DNA of 64,000 nt from Clostridia bacterium (lineage in GTDB: Bacteria; Bacillota; Clostridia; Oscillospirales; Acutalibacteraceae). Below, piece after piece: positions 43,501 to 52,430 of the stretch (position 1 is the stretch's first letter; the number at the start of each line of letters is the position of its first letter). The translations under genes were made by a program, and so were the position numbers. The notes under the pieces were generated by a model that made no database searches, had not been told where the DNA came from, and was given only the letters and a program-made list of their open reading frames with translations. The DNA lies in contig JAFQHU010000001.1 of NCBI GenBank assembly GCA_017397845.1, positions 26,525 through 90,524 on the forward strand, written 5' to 3'.

Positions 43501-43849
43501 AGTGGACGATTACGATATGGTCAGCCATATGGATACCGAGGGAAAGGGACTTTTCATTCCCGTTACCGCCGACAAAAGAAGCGGTAAAATAAAGGGTAAA
43601 TTCATCTCTCTTTATTACCTGGAAAAATTGGGTGAAAAGATGGATGATATAATTAAAAATATGGCGGAAAGCATACATAACGGAATCATTCCCGCCAAAC
43701 CGGTTTGCGGTTCATCCTATACGGATGTATGCGATTGGTGTGATTACAGAGAGGTTTGTCTCGAAGAAAATCCTGAAAAAAGATATATCAGAAAAATACC
43801 TCATGAGGATTGTCTTGAGCTTCTCAGAGGAGAGGAGGAGAGTCGATGA
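40505..43849 (+). CDS. addB: ATP-dependent helicase-nuclease AddAB, subunit B
   Basis: 1114 aa. AddAB resects double-strand breaks to Chi and loads RecA. AddB has an N-terminal P-loop (FIIGRKNSGKTAAAHKIL), inactive-helicase repeats (VIDGFPAFTYDELRLISLMM), and a C-terminal RecB-like nuclease with IRVVDYKTGGKTF. The iron-sulfur staple is formed by Cys in METYSKCPFMYYCRYG and by the late CDWCDYREVC. Length and order match Clostridial AddB. ATG follows ACGGAGAG. addA overlaps by four bases (ATGA), a tight operon. Confidence 0.95.
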   Translation: MLNFIIGRKNSGKTAAAHKILGERVKEGKEAMLIVPRQYTFESDRSILSLLGPKIASGVEVLSFTRLSHIVLSTYGGIKKPVASGAARLIYMSLAVESLSDKLRVFSRHKNDIALSEKLLSFVDEMKNEGITADALEIKAAGVSDRLLREKAQEAALIYRTYEAVVAQSAFDDGDLLAKVYEILCGESFFEGKTVVIDGFPAFTYDELRLISLMMKQAQDVYVTLCLDRIDIGAGTGPFPYIQRTARKLMRIAGTDNIPVAEPLVCTGEGGYFKEDIAHIEKNIYKPDFAVYEGKSENVTVITAKDFYDECDAVARKIKTLIRRGEYRCRDIAVVYRDDESYERQLRCAFGTYGVPYFEDKRQEIFRQPLIVLVNSLLKICAEGFDSDHVFRYLKTYLTGITDEESARMENYCFMWDISGKNWLSEWKYNPDGFGESIDEKREKELRELNLLREKTVLPVLSLRESLEQGNATEAIKAIYTFLRENKIDQSLMRYALALEKEGDTALAVEQEQVWDILMEAFDDMAGALGERKISTKRLSELFTLVISEKTLGKLPDGFDEVSVVSAERMLTKKAKVVFAVGLNSGLFPKTQSESGLFSGFEKSRLEAAGIDFGEGVKEKSLKERFILYNALASPSEKLYLSCCLMGQGDEKRTKSEGITLCERMLPGVNIAVTGEESFIDLIESEKSAFRLMAEKYREDSTQSNTLYSFFEKKKEYTGVLSSMSRAIYKEPYEIENKETALRLFGGDLYFSASQMETYSKCPFMYYCRYGIGASPRVKASLDASQSGTVVHHVLEIILKKYKGKDFLALSDEQIKAELRLCLEEYMRDKMGGSDTKDSRFNYIYSRLLKVLGDIMERLRGEFMSSDFEPCDFELAIKKDGDVKPFTLELERGTVQIRGIIDRVDKMDMDGKRFIRVVDYKTGGKTFELSDVLEGLNMQMLLYLISIWRNGEGEYKDIIPAGILYFPAKMSTVNVDSRGDGEDIRRENRYRAGKMNGMIVDDYDMVSHMDTEGKGLFIPVTADKRSGKIKGKFISLYYLEKLGEKMDDIIKNMAESIHNGIIPAKPVCGSSYTDVCDWCDYREVCLEENPEKRYIRKIPHEDCLELLRGEEESR

Positions 43850-46800
43850 GCAGAAATTGGACAGAAAATCAGAGAGACGCCATAAATTCCCGCAGAGGCG
43901 ATATCGTGGTTTCCGCTGCTGCCGGCTCAGGCAAGACGGCGGTGCTCGTCGAAAGAGTTATACAGCGTCTGACGGACAGAGAAAATCCCACCTCTGCCGA
44001 CAGGCTTCTTATCGTTACCTTTACCAAAGCCGCCGCAAATGAAATGCTCGAAAGAATAACCGCCGCCGTGGAGGCTCTATTGCGTGAAAATCCCGGTGAC
44101 GCGAATCTTATCAGACAGCAAATGCTTTTACCCTCAGCCAAAATCTGTACCATAGACAGCTTTTGCGCCTCGTTGGTAAAGGAAAACTTTGAGCTTTTGG
44201 ACTTTTCTCCCGAAACGGTAAATGCCGAAGAGGGTGAGCTTGAGATAATAAAAAATGACAGCGTAAATGAAGCACTCTGCTTTATGTACGATGAGGGAGG
44301 AGAAAGCTTCCGCCGGCTTTCGGAGCTTCTTTTCAGAGGGAGAGACGACTCATATTTAGCCGAAACGGTGAAAAAGCTTTATGAAAGCTCACGCTCCTTT
44401 CCTTTTCCGTCGGCATGGCTTGATTCTTTGTGCGATGAATTTGACAATACCCGTTCTCTCGGTGAAAGCATTTACGGAAAAATAATAATTTCTTATGTTT
44501 CCGACTGTCTTGACTATGCTGTGGACATAGCCGATTATATTCTTTGTGAAAGCGAGGGAAATCAGGATTACACGGGTGTATTTTTCGATGCGGTCAGTGA
44601 GGACAAACGCTGTTTTACCGCCTGCCTTGATTGCCTTTCTCAGGGTAAATGGGATGAGGCAAGAGAAATAATTCTTGGCTTTTCTCCCGCCCGCAGAGGC
44701 AGAGCACCGAAAGGTCTAAAGGAAGATACCTTCTTTGATTCTTTGGTTTATAAGCGTGACACCTGCAGTAAAAAGGTAAAGGCTTTGAAGGAGCACTTTT
44801 CATCTTCCGAAAAGGATTTCATTGAGGATATGGAATTTTTTGCTCCTTTGGTTAAAGCACTCGTTGAAACCGTAAAGCTTTACGGTGAAATTTATTCGAG
44901 AAACAAAAAGGAAAAAAAGCTTGCCGATTTCAGCGATATTGCCCACGGAGCACTTAAGCTTTTGGTCGAAAGGACAGAACAGGGATACGAAAAAACCGAA
45001 AAGGCAAAAGAAATAGCCGAAGCCTACGACGAAATACTTATAGATGAATATCAGGATACAAACGAAGCACAGGATATGCTCTTTACCGCCATATCACGCA
45101 ATAATCTTTTCCGTGTGGGTGATGTCAAACAAAGCATTTACGGCTTCCGTCAGGCTATGCCCGAAATATTCATATCGCTGAAGGAAAGATATGCCCTTTA
45201 TGACCGCGAAAAAGATAATTATCCCGCAAAAATCGTTCTCGGAAATAATTTCCGTTCACGTAAGGGCGTAACGGACATAATCAATTTTATCTTTGATGCG
45301 CTGATGAGTAAAAGCTGCGGTGCTGTCGATTATAACGAAGAGGAAAGATTGGTTCCCTCTGCCTTTTATGAGGATGAAAACCGACTCGGTGCCGAGCTTC
45401 ACTTTTTGGAAACGGGTGATCTCGTTCTCGAAAGCAGTGACGAAAATCAGGCGAGATATATAGCGAAAATCATAAAGGAAATGATAAACTCATCCTTTAC
45501 CGTAAAGGGTGAAAACGGAGAAAGAAGGGCGACCTACGGTGATTTTGCCGTTCTTTTGCGTTCGGCTAAAAGCCGCAGTCATATTTATGCCGATGCCTTC
45601 CGTAAAATGGGGGTGCCCTCCTTTGCGGAGCCGACGGGCTCCTTCCTCGATTCGGCGGAAATTGCGCTGGCACTTAATATTCTGAGGATCATCGACAATC
45701 CCAAACAGGACATACCGCTTCTGAGCGTGATGCTTTCGCCGCTTTTTTCCTTTACTCCCGATGATATAAGTCAGTACCGCATCGAATCGAAAAGGGGAGA
45801 CATTTATTCCTGTCTTCTGTTTCAGGAGGAAAAGGGGAACGAAAGGGTAAAAGCCTTTAATGAAAAAATAAGGCATTGGCGCAGAATAAGTCTGTGCCGA
45901 TGCATCAGAGACCTTATCGGTGAGGTGTTCGAAAATACAGCCATACTGAATATTTTCGATGCCGTCGATCCGACGGGTATGAAAAGGTCAAATCTGATGC
46001 TTCTGACGGATTATGCGGATACCTATGAAAAAACGGGCTCAGGCGGGCTTTCGGGCTTTGTCCGCTTTATCGACAGACTGAAGCATAACAAAAAGGATCT
46101 TACCGCCTGTCTCGGTCAGGTTCAGAGTGCCGATGCGGTAAAGATAATGTCCATCCATAAATCAAAGGGCCTCGAATTCCCCGTATGCATCATCGGTGCC
46201 TGCGGAGGGCGGTTCAATAAAACCGATGAAAGAGAAAATCTTCTCGTCAGTCTTAAGCACGGCCTCGGCATAGTCAAAAGGGATATCGATACCTTTGACC
46301 AATATGACACGGTATGTCACAGCGCCGTAAAGCTTTCCAAAGGCATGGACGGGCTGAGTGAAGAGCTGCGTGTTCTTTACGTCGCTCTTACCCGTGCCAA
46401 AGAGAGACTTATTATGGTTTACGGCACAAATAATATCGAAACAACTCTCAAAAAGTGCTTTGACAACATAAATCCGAAAAAGGAAAAGATTTCTCCCTTC
46501 CTCGTTTCCTCGGCGGGAGGAATGGGAGAATGGATAGTGACGGCACTTATGCGCCATAAGGATGCTGCACAGCTTCGCGAAAGCATCGGCTGCAGAGAGC
46601 ACATAGCTTTGGAATGTGATTCGCCCCTAAAGGTAGTCATTTCTTCGATGGAAGAGGACATTATGCCCTCACAGACTGCGGACAGAGAGTCCTTTGCACA
46701 GCCCGATGCTCAGCTTTTTGAGGCTATAGACGAAAGGGTGAGCTTCAGATATAAATATGAGGCTCTTTCCGGTGTGCTTATGAAAAGAGCCGCCTCGGAG

Positions 46801-47379
46801 GTTGACAAAGAATTTGTGGACAGGGAGTATTTCGCTTCCTCTATGCCGTCATTTTTATCCGATGCCGGTCTGACGGGTGCACAGAAGGGTATTGCCACCC
46901 ATACCTTTATGCAGTTCGCCGATTATGCAAAGGCAAGCACCGACGTAAAGGGTGAAATAAACCGTCTCAGCGAAAAGGGAATCATAACCGAAAAGCAGGC
47001 AGAGGCAATAAATATTTCTGCGGTAGAGCACTTTTTTGAAAGTGAGCTCGCCCGGAGAATACTGTCAAGCGATTGCGTTATGAGAGAAAAGAAATTTACC
47101 GTCGAGGTGCCCATAAATGAGGTTTATGAGGGCACCGACGAATTTGCCGACGAAAAGGTTATGATACAGGGTATCGCTGACTGTGCCTTCCTGGAAAGGG
47201 GAGAGCTTGTGGTCGTTGATTATAAGACCGACAGACTCCGCACCGAAGAGGATTTCATCGAAAAATATGCCTCACAGGTAAAGCTTTACAAAAAGGCTTT
47301 GTCCCTTTGCACCGATTATGCCGTCAAAGAAACGGTGCTGTATTCCTTTTATTTGGGTAAGGCAATAGCGGTAATATAA
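43846..47379 (+). CDS. addA: ATP-dependent helicase-nuclease AddAB, subunit A
   Basis: 1177 aa UvrD-type 3'-5' helicase with a C-terminal RecB-like nuclease. Motifs: Q motif WTENQRDAIN, Walker A VVSAAAGSGKTAVLVERVI, motif Ia LLIVTFTKAAANEML, motif II ILIDEYQDTNEAQ, VGDVKQSIYGFRQA, VKIMSIHKSKGLEFPVCIIG, LRVLYVALTRAKERLIMVYG, and the nuclease core LVVVDYKTDRL. Its start overlaps addB by four bases and follows GGAGGAGAG. No terminator is obvious before the AT-rich operon that follows. Confidence 0.96.
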   Translation: MSRNWTENQRDAINSRRGDIVVSAAAGSGKTAVLVERVIQRLTDRENPTSADRLLIVTFTKAAANEMLERITAAVEALLRENPGDANLIRQQMLLPSAKICTIDSFCASLVKENFELLDFSPETVNAEEGELEIIKNDSVNEALCFMYDEGGESFRRLSELLFRGRDDSYLAETVKKLYESSRSFPFPSAWLDSLCDEFDNTRSLGESIYGKIIISYVSDCLDYAVDIADYILCESEGNQDYTGVFFDAVSEDKRCFTACLDCLSQGKWDEAREIILGFSPARRGRAPKGLKEDTFFDSLVYKRDTCSKKVKALKEHFSSSEKDFIEDMEFFAPLVKALVETVKLYGEIYSRNKKEKKLADFSDIAHGALKLLVERTEQGYEKTEKAKEIAEAYDEILIDEYQDTNEAQDMLFTAISRNNLFRVGDVKQSIYGFRQAMPEIFISLKERYALYDREKDNYPAKIVLGNNFRSRKGVTDIINFIFDALMSKSCGAVDYNEEERLVPSAFYEDENRLGAELHFLETGDLVLESSDENQARYIAKIIKEMINSSFTVKGENGERRATYGDFAVLLRSAKSRSHIYADAFRKMGVPSFAEPTGSFLDSAEIALALNILRIIDNPKQDIPLLSVMLSPLFSFTPDDISQYRIESKRGDIYSCLLFQEEKGNERVKAFNEKIRHWRRISLCRCIRDLIGEVFENTAILNIFDAVDPTGMKRSNLMLLTDYADTYEKTGSGGLSGFVRFIDRLKHNKKDLTACLGQVQSADAVKIMSIHKSKGLEFPVCIIGACGGRFNKTDERENLLVSLKHGLGIVKRDIDTFDQYDTVCHSAVKLSKGMDGLSEELRVLYVALTRAKERLIMVYGTNNIETTLKKCFDNINPKKEKISPFLVSSAGGMGEWIVTALMRHKDAAQLRESIGCREHIALECDSPLKVVISSMEEDIMPSQTADRESFAQPDAQLFEAIDERVSFRYKYEALSGVLMKRAASEVDKEFVDREYFASSMPSFLSDAGLTGAQKGIATHTFMQFADYAKASTDVKGEINRLSEKGIITEKQAEAINISAVEHFFESELARRILSSDCVMREKKFTVEVPINEVYEGTDEFADEKVMIQGIADCAFLERGELVVVDYKTDRLRTEEDFIEKYASQVKLYKKALSLCTDYAVKETVLYSFYLGKAIAVI

Positions 47380-47462
47380 TTTAATAGCGTAGGATAATTA
47401 AGGTCATAAAAACATATAGGGAGAAAAGTTCTCTCTTGTTTGTTGTATATATACAAAATTTA

Positions 47463-47491
47463 TTGACAAATTGTGTTTGTAATGGTATAAT
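47463..47491 (+). promoter_or_regulatory. Consensus promoter of the GTPase operon
   Basis: TTGACA (47463-47468), 17-bp spacer, TATAAT (47486-47491): a perfect sigma-A consensus 47 bp upstream of the first GTPase gene. It implies that the four-gene unit is transcribed constitutively unless a repressor acts; no clear operator is seen. Confidence 0.85.
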
Positions 47492-47537
47492 TTGAGCAAC
47501 AAATTAAAACAGATTATATAAAGTGGAGGAATATATT

Positions 47538-49886
47538 ATGTCAAGCAAATATTATGATTATGAAACCGCAGGATATAAGCCATCGGTACCGTTTAAAGTT
47601 GAAAGCGAAAAAACAATTGAAGCATTTATTTCAGAAATTACACGGATAAGGAAGGCTAAAGCCGTAAAAATAAGCGAAGCGATTCAGATTGTTGATTCCA
47701 GAATTAAAACGCTGACTGAGTTTAAAGCTAAGAAAGCACTGAAATTTACAGATGCAGATACCATAAGAAAAAACTTTGCTGCAGGCGTAGCGACTCAGCA
47801 GTTAGATGATTTTATCAAAAATTTCTCAGATATCAGAAATGATGAAATTGATAAAGTGCTTGATCAACTTACGGAAACAAAGAATACTCTTGAAACAATA
47901 TACAAAAGGTTTAACAAGGATGATGTCTGCATCGGTATTGTAGGACCCAAAAGAAAAGGTAAAAGCAGCTTTATTCAGAATGTGACAGGTGTCAGCAATA
48001 AAGTTTGTCCTACCTCACCGAGAAATGTGCCGTGTACCGGTGTAAGCTCAATCATTAGAAACAGAGACCAGGATAATACAACAGCCAGAATTACTTATTA
48101 TACAATGGAAGAGTTTGAAGAAATATTTGAGCTGTATAAATGCACGCATACAAAATACGGCGTGGCTGATGATATAGCTTTTGGAAAAGAGGGCTTTTTA
48201 CACCTTTATGATTCGGTAAGAGCAGCTGATGACCCTTTAGGTTATAGTCAAAGAATAAAAGATTATTATGACAATTTTGATAGAATAGTTGAACTCATCA
48301 AAATTGGCGTTGAGGAATTTGATGACGAAGATGAAATAGAGAAAAAGGTTGCTCAGACGGTTGGCAATAAAAAGTATTACGATTTTCTTGCTGTTAAAAA
48401 GGCTGAAATTTTTACAAGATTTTTAGCCACAGATGTTAAAAACCTTACACTGATTGATACAATAGGTCTTGGTGAGTATTCCTTAGGAATTGATGAAAAG
48501 GTTACAAAAACAGTAGCTTATGAGAGTGACTTGGTAATTCTTTTAACCCCTGTATATGCAAATGATCTCATTAACGGCTTGGATCAAAATGTTGACGGTA
48601 AGATAAAAACACTTGTTCTGGGTGATGAAAAAGGTGAAAAGGTCGGTTTGCAAGCAGTTGAAAGTAACAAATGGCTTTTTATACTCTTTAATCGTTTTAC
48701 AGGTGCTACGGATGATTTTGTTAATGAAAAAATCGAAGCTTTTAAGGAAAAATATACTACCCAGGTGGCAGGCTATATAAATGCAAGCTGTAAAAACGAA
48801 GTAGATGAAGAAAAAGACCCTACGTCGGTAGAAATTCAGCTTGCAGAAATAGAACAAAGCAAAAAAGAACTCAGGGAGCGTGTGATTGTTCCCGCACTTC
48901 AGTATATTCATCACAATATTGCGGTTATAGATGAATATTTTGAAAAAACAACAGAAGAAAGTCTGAATCTGGCAAATGACAAATGGAATAAGCTTGTAGC
49001 AAAGATAACAACAGCAGTCGTATCAGATTCTGACAAAAAAAATCTTATTAATGACCTTGCCGTTAAAAAACAGAATGCTGTCAATGTTGCTTTTGCCGAA
49101 CTTTCTCAGCAGTACTCTGAAGTGCCTGAGAGCAATACGGTTAACAATATCAATAAAATGATCGATAATATCGAAAATTACATAGAAAAGGTGAATAACC
49201 TTCTTCCTCTTGTGTCTATTATGACTGCATATAATTCAACAAAGGCTAATATTGACCGGGCATTTGTAAAATTTGAAACCGATGCAGAAGAAGTATGCTT
49301 CAGGGCTAAAGAAGAAATCTTTGAAGCTGTTAAAAAAATTACAGGTCTGGGTACAGGTATTACTTTTAATAAAAATAATGATGCTTTTACCATATTTAGC
49401 GATATATATTTCAATATGAAAAACCAAGAAAAATTAATTACTGCTTTTAAGGATTTTTCAGATGCTGAGGTAAATATAGGTAATGTTCCTGCCACTGTTA
49501 AAAGTGTAACAGCAAAATACCTTGAACCTAATGATTGGAGGAATATTCCGCACAAATGGAATTTTAATGATAACGATATATATGATAATATTGAAACAGT
49601 TTTAAGAGAGCAGCAGATTCCCCTTATAAAAAAGGAATTTAAGGCTAAGGTAATGCTTGAAAGTCCCGAAAAACAAATCTATAATGAAATCAAATCATTC
49701 CTTCAGAATCTTCAGAGTACAATAAATAATGAATGGCTGTTTGTTTATCAGCGTGATGATATTGCCGAAGTTGTATTCAGAAAAGAACTTTCAGGTATTA
49801 CTGCCGCAACAGTGCAGATAAAGGAATGGAACAGTATTGTTGACCCTTTGGGTGCACACCGTAATAATATAACAATTGATTTTTAA
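47538..49886 (+). CDS. Dynamin-like large GTPase, accessory operon gene 1
   Basis: 782 aa. Residues 1-130 are helical. The GTPase domain has P-loop GPKRKGKS (136-143), a switch-I-like PCTGVSS segment with Thr (165-171), and DTIG (307-310) within LTLIDTIGLGEYSLG. In the place of NKxD is LFNRFTG (383-389). Long helices follow (residues about 420-650, EESLNLANDKWNKLVAKITT). The layout resembles bacterial dynamin-like or TRAFAC conflict GTPases rather than a translation factor. There is no membrane segment. GTP hydrolysis coupled to assembly is likely but inferred. ATG follows GTGGAGGA. It is first of four co-directional genes and the sequence looks more AT-rich than addA. Confidence 0.72.
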   Translation: MSSKYYDYETAGYKPSVPFKVESEKTIEAFISEITRIRKAKAVKISEAIQIVDSRIKTLTEFKAKKALKFTDADTIRKNFAAGVATQQLDDFIKNFSDIRNDEIDKVLDQLTETKNTLETIYKRFNKDDVCIGIVGPKRKGKSSFIQNVTGVSNKVCPTSPRNVPCTGVSSIIRNRDQDNTTARITYYTMEEFEEIFELYKCTHTKYGVADDIAFGKEGFLHLYDSVRAADDPLGYSQRIKDYYDNFDRIVELIKIGVEEFDDEDEIEKKVAQTVGNKKYYDFLAVKKAEIFTRFLATDVKNLTLIDTIGLGEYSLGIDEKVTKTVAYESDLVILLTPVYANDLINGLDQNVDGKIKTLVLGDEKGEKVGLQAVESNKWLFILFNRFTGATDDFVNEKIEAFKEKYTTQVAGYINASCKNEVDEEKDPTSVEIQLAEIEQSKKELRERVIVPALQYIHHNIAVIDEYFEKTTEESLNLANDKWNKLVAKITTAVVSDSDKKNLINDLAVKKQNAVNVAFAELSQQYSEVPESNTVNNINKMIDNIENYIEKVNNLLPLVSIMTAYNSTKANIDRAFVKFETDAEEVCFRAKEEIFEAVKKITGLGTGITFNKNNDAFTIFSDIYFNMKNQEKLITAFKDFSDAEVNIGNVPATVKSVTAKYLEPNDWRNIPHKWNFNDNDIYDNIETVLREQQIPLIKKEFKAKVMLESPEKQIYNEIKSFLQNLQSTINNEWLFVYQRDDIAEVVFRKELSGITAATVQIKEWNSIVDPLGAHRNNITIDF

Positions 49887-49911
49887 TCAGTGAAAGAGGA
49901 GAGATATATCA

Positions 49912-51213
49912 ATGACACAGTCAACAGCAGATATGAACTCAACAGTCAATAATAGTACAACAGTTAGTATTAATGCAACACGAATTGAAACCATAAAGAA
50001 ACTTATAAATAATAAGCCGACAAACTGCACCGTAGCCGGCAGAACATTTAAAATAAATCCTGATACTTTTGTGCCGGTTTTGTATGTTGGTGGCAGACGC
50101 TGCGGTAAAACTACAATTATGGCTTCAATATATGATAATGCCATCTTTTCTTCTGCGGCAGGAAATGGACTGAAAATTGTTGCCTGCGACAAAAATATGG
50201 AAGACAAGCTTGCTAAAAATGTAAAAGACCTTAAAGATAAAGCGGAAGCCGGTGTTCTTGAAATAGGTGGAATTTCTCCTACACCGAACGTTGATTACTA
50301 TGATTTTGTTGTCTATAATACTAAAGATACGGCTGAGGACGCTTGTATTTTATTAAGGTTTATAGATGTATGCGGTGAAATCTATCAGGATGCCACTGAA
50401 GAACAGCGTGTTCAGTTGGCAGAAATTGTTCACGATACTAAAATAATACTTGTTGCTGTTGACAGTGTATCTCTTATGGAATCTGAAGAGACAGCTGAAA
50501 ATTATTATGATTTTAATACCATAAGTGACATTGAAGGTGTTTTCAAAAACTTGAAAAAAGGTGATGAAAGAAAGCTTGTTCTGTTTGTACCTGTCAAGTG
50601 TGAAAAGTATTACATAGAAAACAAAGCGTCAGACCTTATCACTAACATTGAAACAAAATACAGCGGTGTTATTTCTGCAATAAGCAAAAATTCTCCCTCT
50701 GATGCGGTTGCAATCACACCTGTACAGACTGTGGGTATATTGGAATTTTCAAAATATTTGCACGCTACCGAAGATGCGATTAGTTCACAGCAGCAGTTTG
50801 TTAAAAACTGGGATCTGATGGGTGATTTGGGTAACTATGCCCCCTTGTGCTGTGATCAGGTTTTATGGTACATCTTCCGCTTTATATACAGAGATGCAGA
50901 TGTGCCGTATCAAGAAGAAGTTAATGTTAAGAAAAGCATTTTTAAGTCTATTCTTAAAGGGGTTTTTACCGGAAATTTGTTTGCAAGTATTGTTGAAATA
51001 TTCAAAACAGTTAAAGAAAGTGACAAAAAATCCTATAAAACAATTAAAGCCATATATGAATATGAGCTCGGTAAAGAATTGTATAATTCAACAAAGATTC
51101 TTACTCAAGAGCAATATAACGATATTAAGCGTTGGCATCCGGTCAATGGTGTGTTAGGTAACAGATCGGAATTCGGCTATAAGGTTATAAGAGATGAAAG
51201 TAATATTTTTTAA
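49912..51213 (+). CDS. P-loop GTPase, accessory operon gene 2
   Basis: 433 aa. The N-terminal 50 residues are Asn/Thr/Ser-rich. The GTPase domain has GGRRCGKT (60-67), a switch-II-like FIDVCGE (DxxGE, 152-156), VAVDSVSLME, and VPVKCEKY (229-231 are KCE) in the position of the NKxD motif. The C-terminal half is helical (LCCDQVLWYIFRFIYRDADV) and ends NRSEFGYKVIRDESNIF. This DxxGE pattern is like the paired TRAFAC GTPases reported in bacterial conflict systems; assignment is tentative. The protein is a paralogue of the next gene product. AGAGGAGAG precedes the ATG; gap of 25 nt after gene 1. Confidence 0.7.
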   Translation: MTQSTADMNSTVNNSTTVSINATRIETIKKLINNKPTNCTVAGRTFKINPDTFVPVLYVGGRRCGKTTIMASIYDNAIFSSAAGNGLKIVACDKNMEDKLAKNVKDLKDKAEAGVLEIGGISPTPNVDYYDFVVYNTKDTAEDACILLRFIDVCGEIYQDATEEQRVQLAEIVHDTKIILVAVDSVSLMESEETAENYYDFNTISDIEGVFKNLKKGDERKLVLFVPVKCEKYYIENKASDLITNIETKYSGVISAISKNSPSDAVAITPVQTVGILEFSKYLHATEDAISSQQQFVKNWDLMGDLGNYAPLCCDQVLWYIFRFIYRDADVPYQEEVNVKKSIFKSILKGVFTGNLFASIVEIFKTVKESDKKSYKTIKAIYEYELGKELYNSTKILTQEQYNDIKRWHPVNGVLGNRSEFGYKVIRDESNIF

Positions 51214-51259
51214 CTGAGTATAATATGAACGCACCAAAGCGTAAAAAGGAAGCGGAAGA

Positions 51260-52402
51260 ATGATTCACGAAAAATATAAAGATCATAAAGGTCGCGAGAT
51301 TGAAATAAACAAAAACAAGCTTTTGACCGTTGCTGTTATAGGCGGTAAGGAAAGCGGAAAGTCCAGTCTTATACGTGTGCTTTGTAAAACTGATTTTTCG
51401 GGGAACAGTAATGCTTTTATTGACAGTAAAATAAGATGCAGAAAAATAGAAACGGACAATTTTGATGCTGTTAATAATACAGTTACCCTCGGCTTCAGCT
51501 TTGATAAATTATTTAAAACAGATGAAAACGAGTTTCTTATGCGTTTTATTGAAGATAATGACGATACTGATACAGAACTTTTAATAAATAAAAGTGATGC
51601 TGTTTTAGTTGTCATTGATTCGCCGTCACTTATGGAATTGGGGCCCGGTAAATATGGATTGAATTACAGAGATGAAACTCTTAAAATGATGTTCAACAGA
51701 TCTGAAACAGGACAAGAGTCCGGTTTAGAAAACAAGCTTGTTATTTTTGTTCTGGTAAAATGTGAGAAATATATGAGCAACACTGATAATACAGGAAATA
51801 TGAACACTCTTTGCGGAAAACTAATTAACAAATATAATACTTCATCAAAGGGAAGTTCAACGATTAAATATCTTATAGAAAATGACTCTACCGTACTGAT
51901 TTCTCCTGTTATTACAGACAGTCATTTCGTCTTTAAAAACTTTGATGAAAACGGAAAACAGATATTTGGTTTTTCTCCTGATCTTATTAAAAATGGTGCT
52001 AAAGAAATTTTCGGATATTCCAGTCGTACTCTTTTTGAAAGACAACTTCTGCTCACTCTTATAAGATTCAGAATTGAAAAATGGTTGAGAAATATTGAAA
52101 ATAATAAAAGCAGATCAAAGCGTATCAAAAGTTATTTTAATAGCAAATCTGATGTAAAAGATAGTATGATTGTTGAACCGTATATTGTTAATATGCTTAA
52201 AGGACCATTATTTACGGCTCTTATAAAATATACCAGAATTCTTGTCGGCAGTGAATGGGAATCTGTTGCAAAAAACAAAAACGCAAAAATATTCGGTATC
52301 AAACCGGAGCAAAAGACACATGGTTTCGCTGTTGTTAATGACCCAAACCGTTATTATGAGGATAGAATGGATATAAAAAAAATTAAAAATGTTTTGCGTT
52401 GA
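51260..52402 (+). CDS. Degenerate P-loop GTPase paralogue, accessory operon gene 3
   Basis: 380 aa. It aligns by eye with gene 2: P-loop GGKESGKS (28-35), VVIDSPSLMELG against VAVDSVSLMESE, FVLVKCEKY against FVPVKCEKY, and the end HGFAVVNDPNRYYEDR against FGYKVIRDESNIF. Where gene 2 has RFIDVCGE this protein has RFIEDND (95-101), so the switch-II glycine is gone and hydrolysis is probably impaired. An active/inactive GTPase pair is suggested. It is shorter at the N-terminus than gene 2. AAAAAGGAAG precedes the start, and the gap is 46 nt. Confidence 0.68.
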   Translation: MIHEKYKDHKGREIEINKNKLLTVAVIGGKESGKSSLIRVLCKTDFSGNSNAFIDSKIRCRKIETDNFDAVNNTVTLGFSFDKLFKTDENEFLMRFIEDNDDTDTELLINKSDAVLVVIDSPSLMELGPGKYGLNYRDETLKMMFNRSETGQESGLENKLVIFVLVKCEKYMSNTDNTGNMNTLCGKLINKYNTSSKGSSTIKYLIENDSTVLISPVITDSHFVFKNFDENGKQIFGFSPDLIKNGAKEIFGYSSRTLFERQLLLTLIRFRIEKWLRNIENNKSRSKRIKSYFNSKSDVKDSMIVEPYIVNMLKGPLFTALIKYTRILVGSEWESVAKNKNAKIFGIKPEQKTHGFAVVNDPNRYYEDRMDIKKIKNVLR

Positions 52403-52430
52403 ATTAAAACCATTAAAGTAGGTGAAACAC

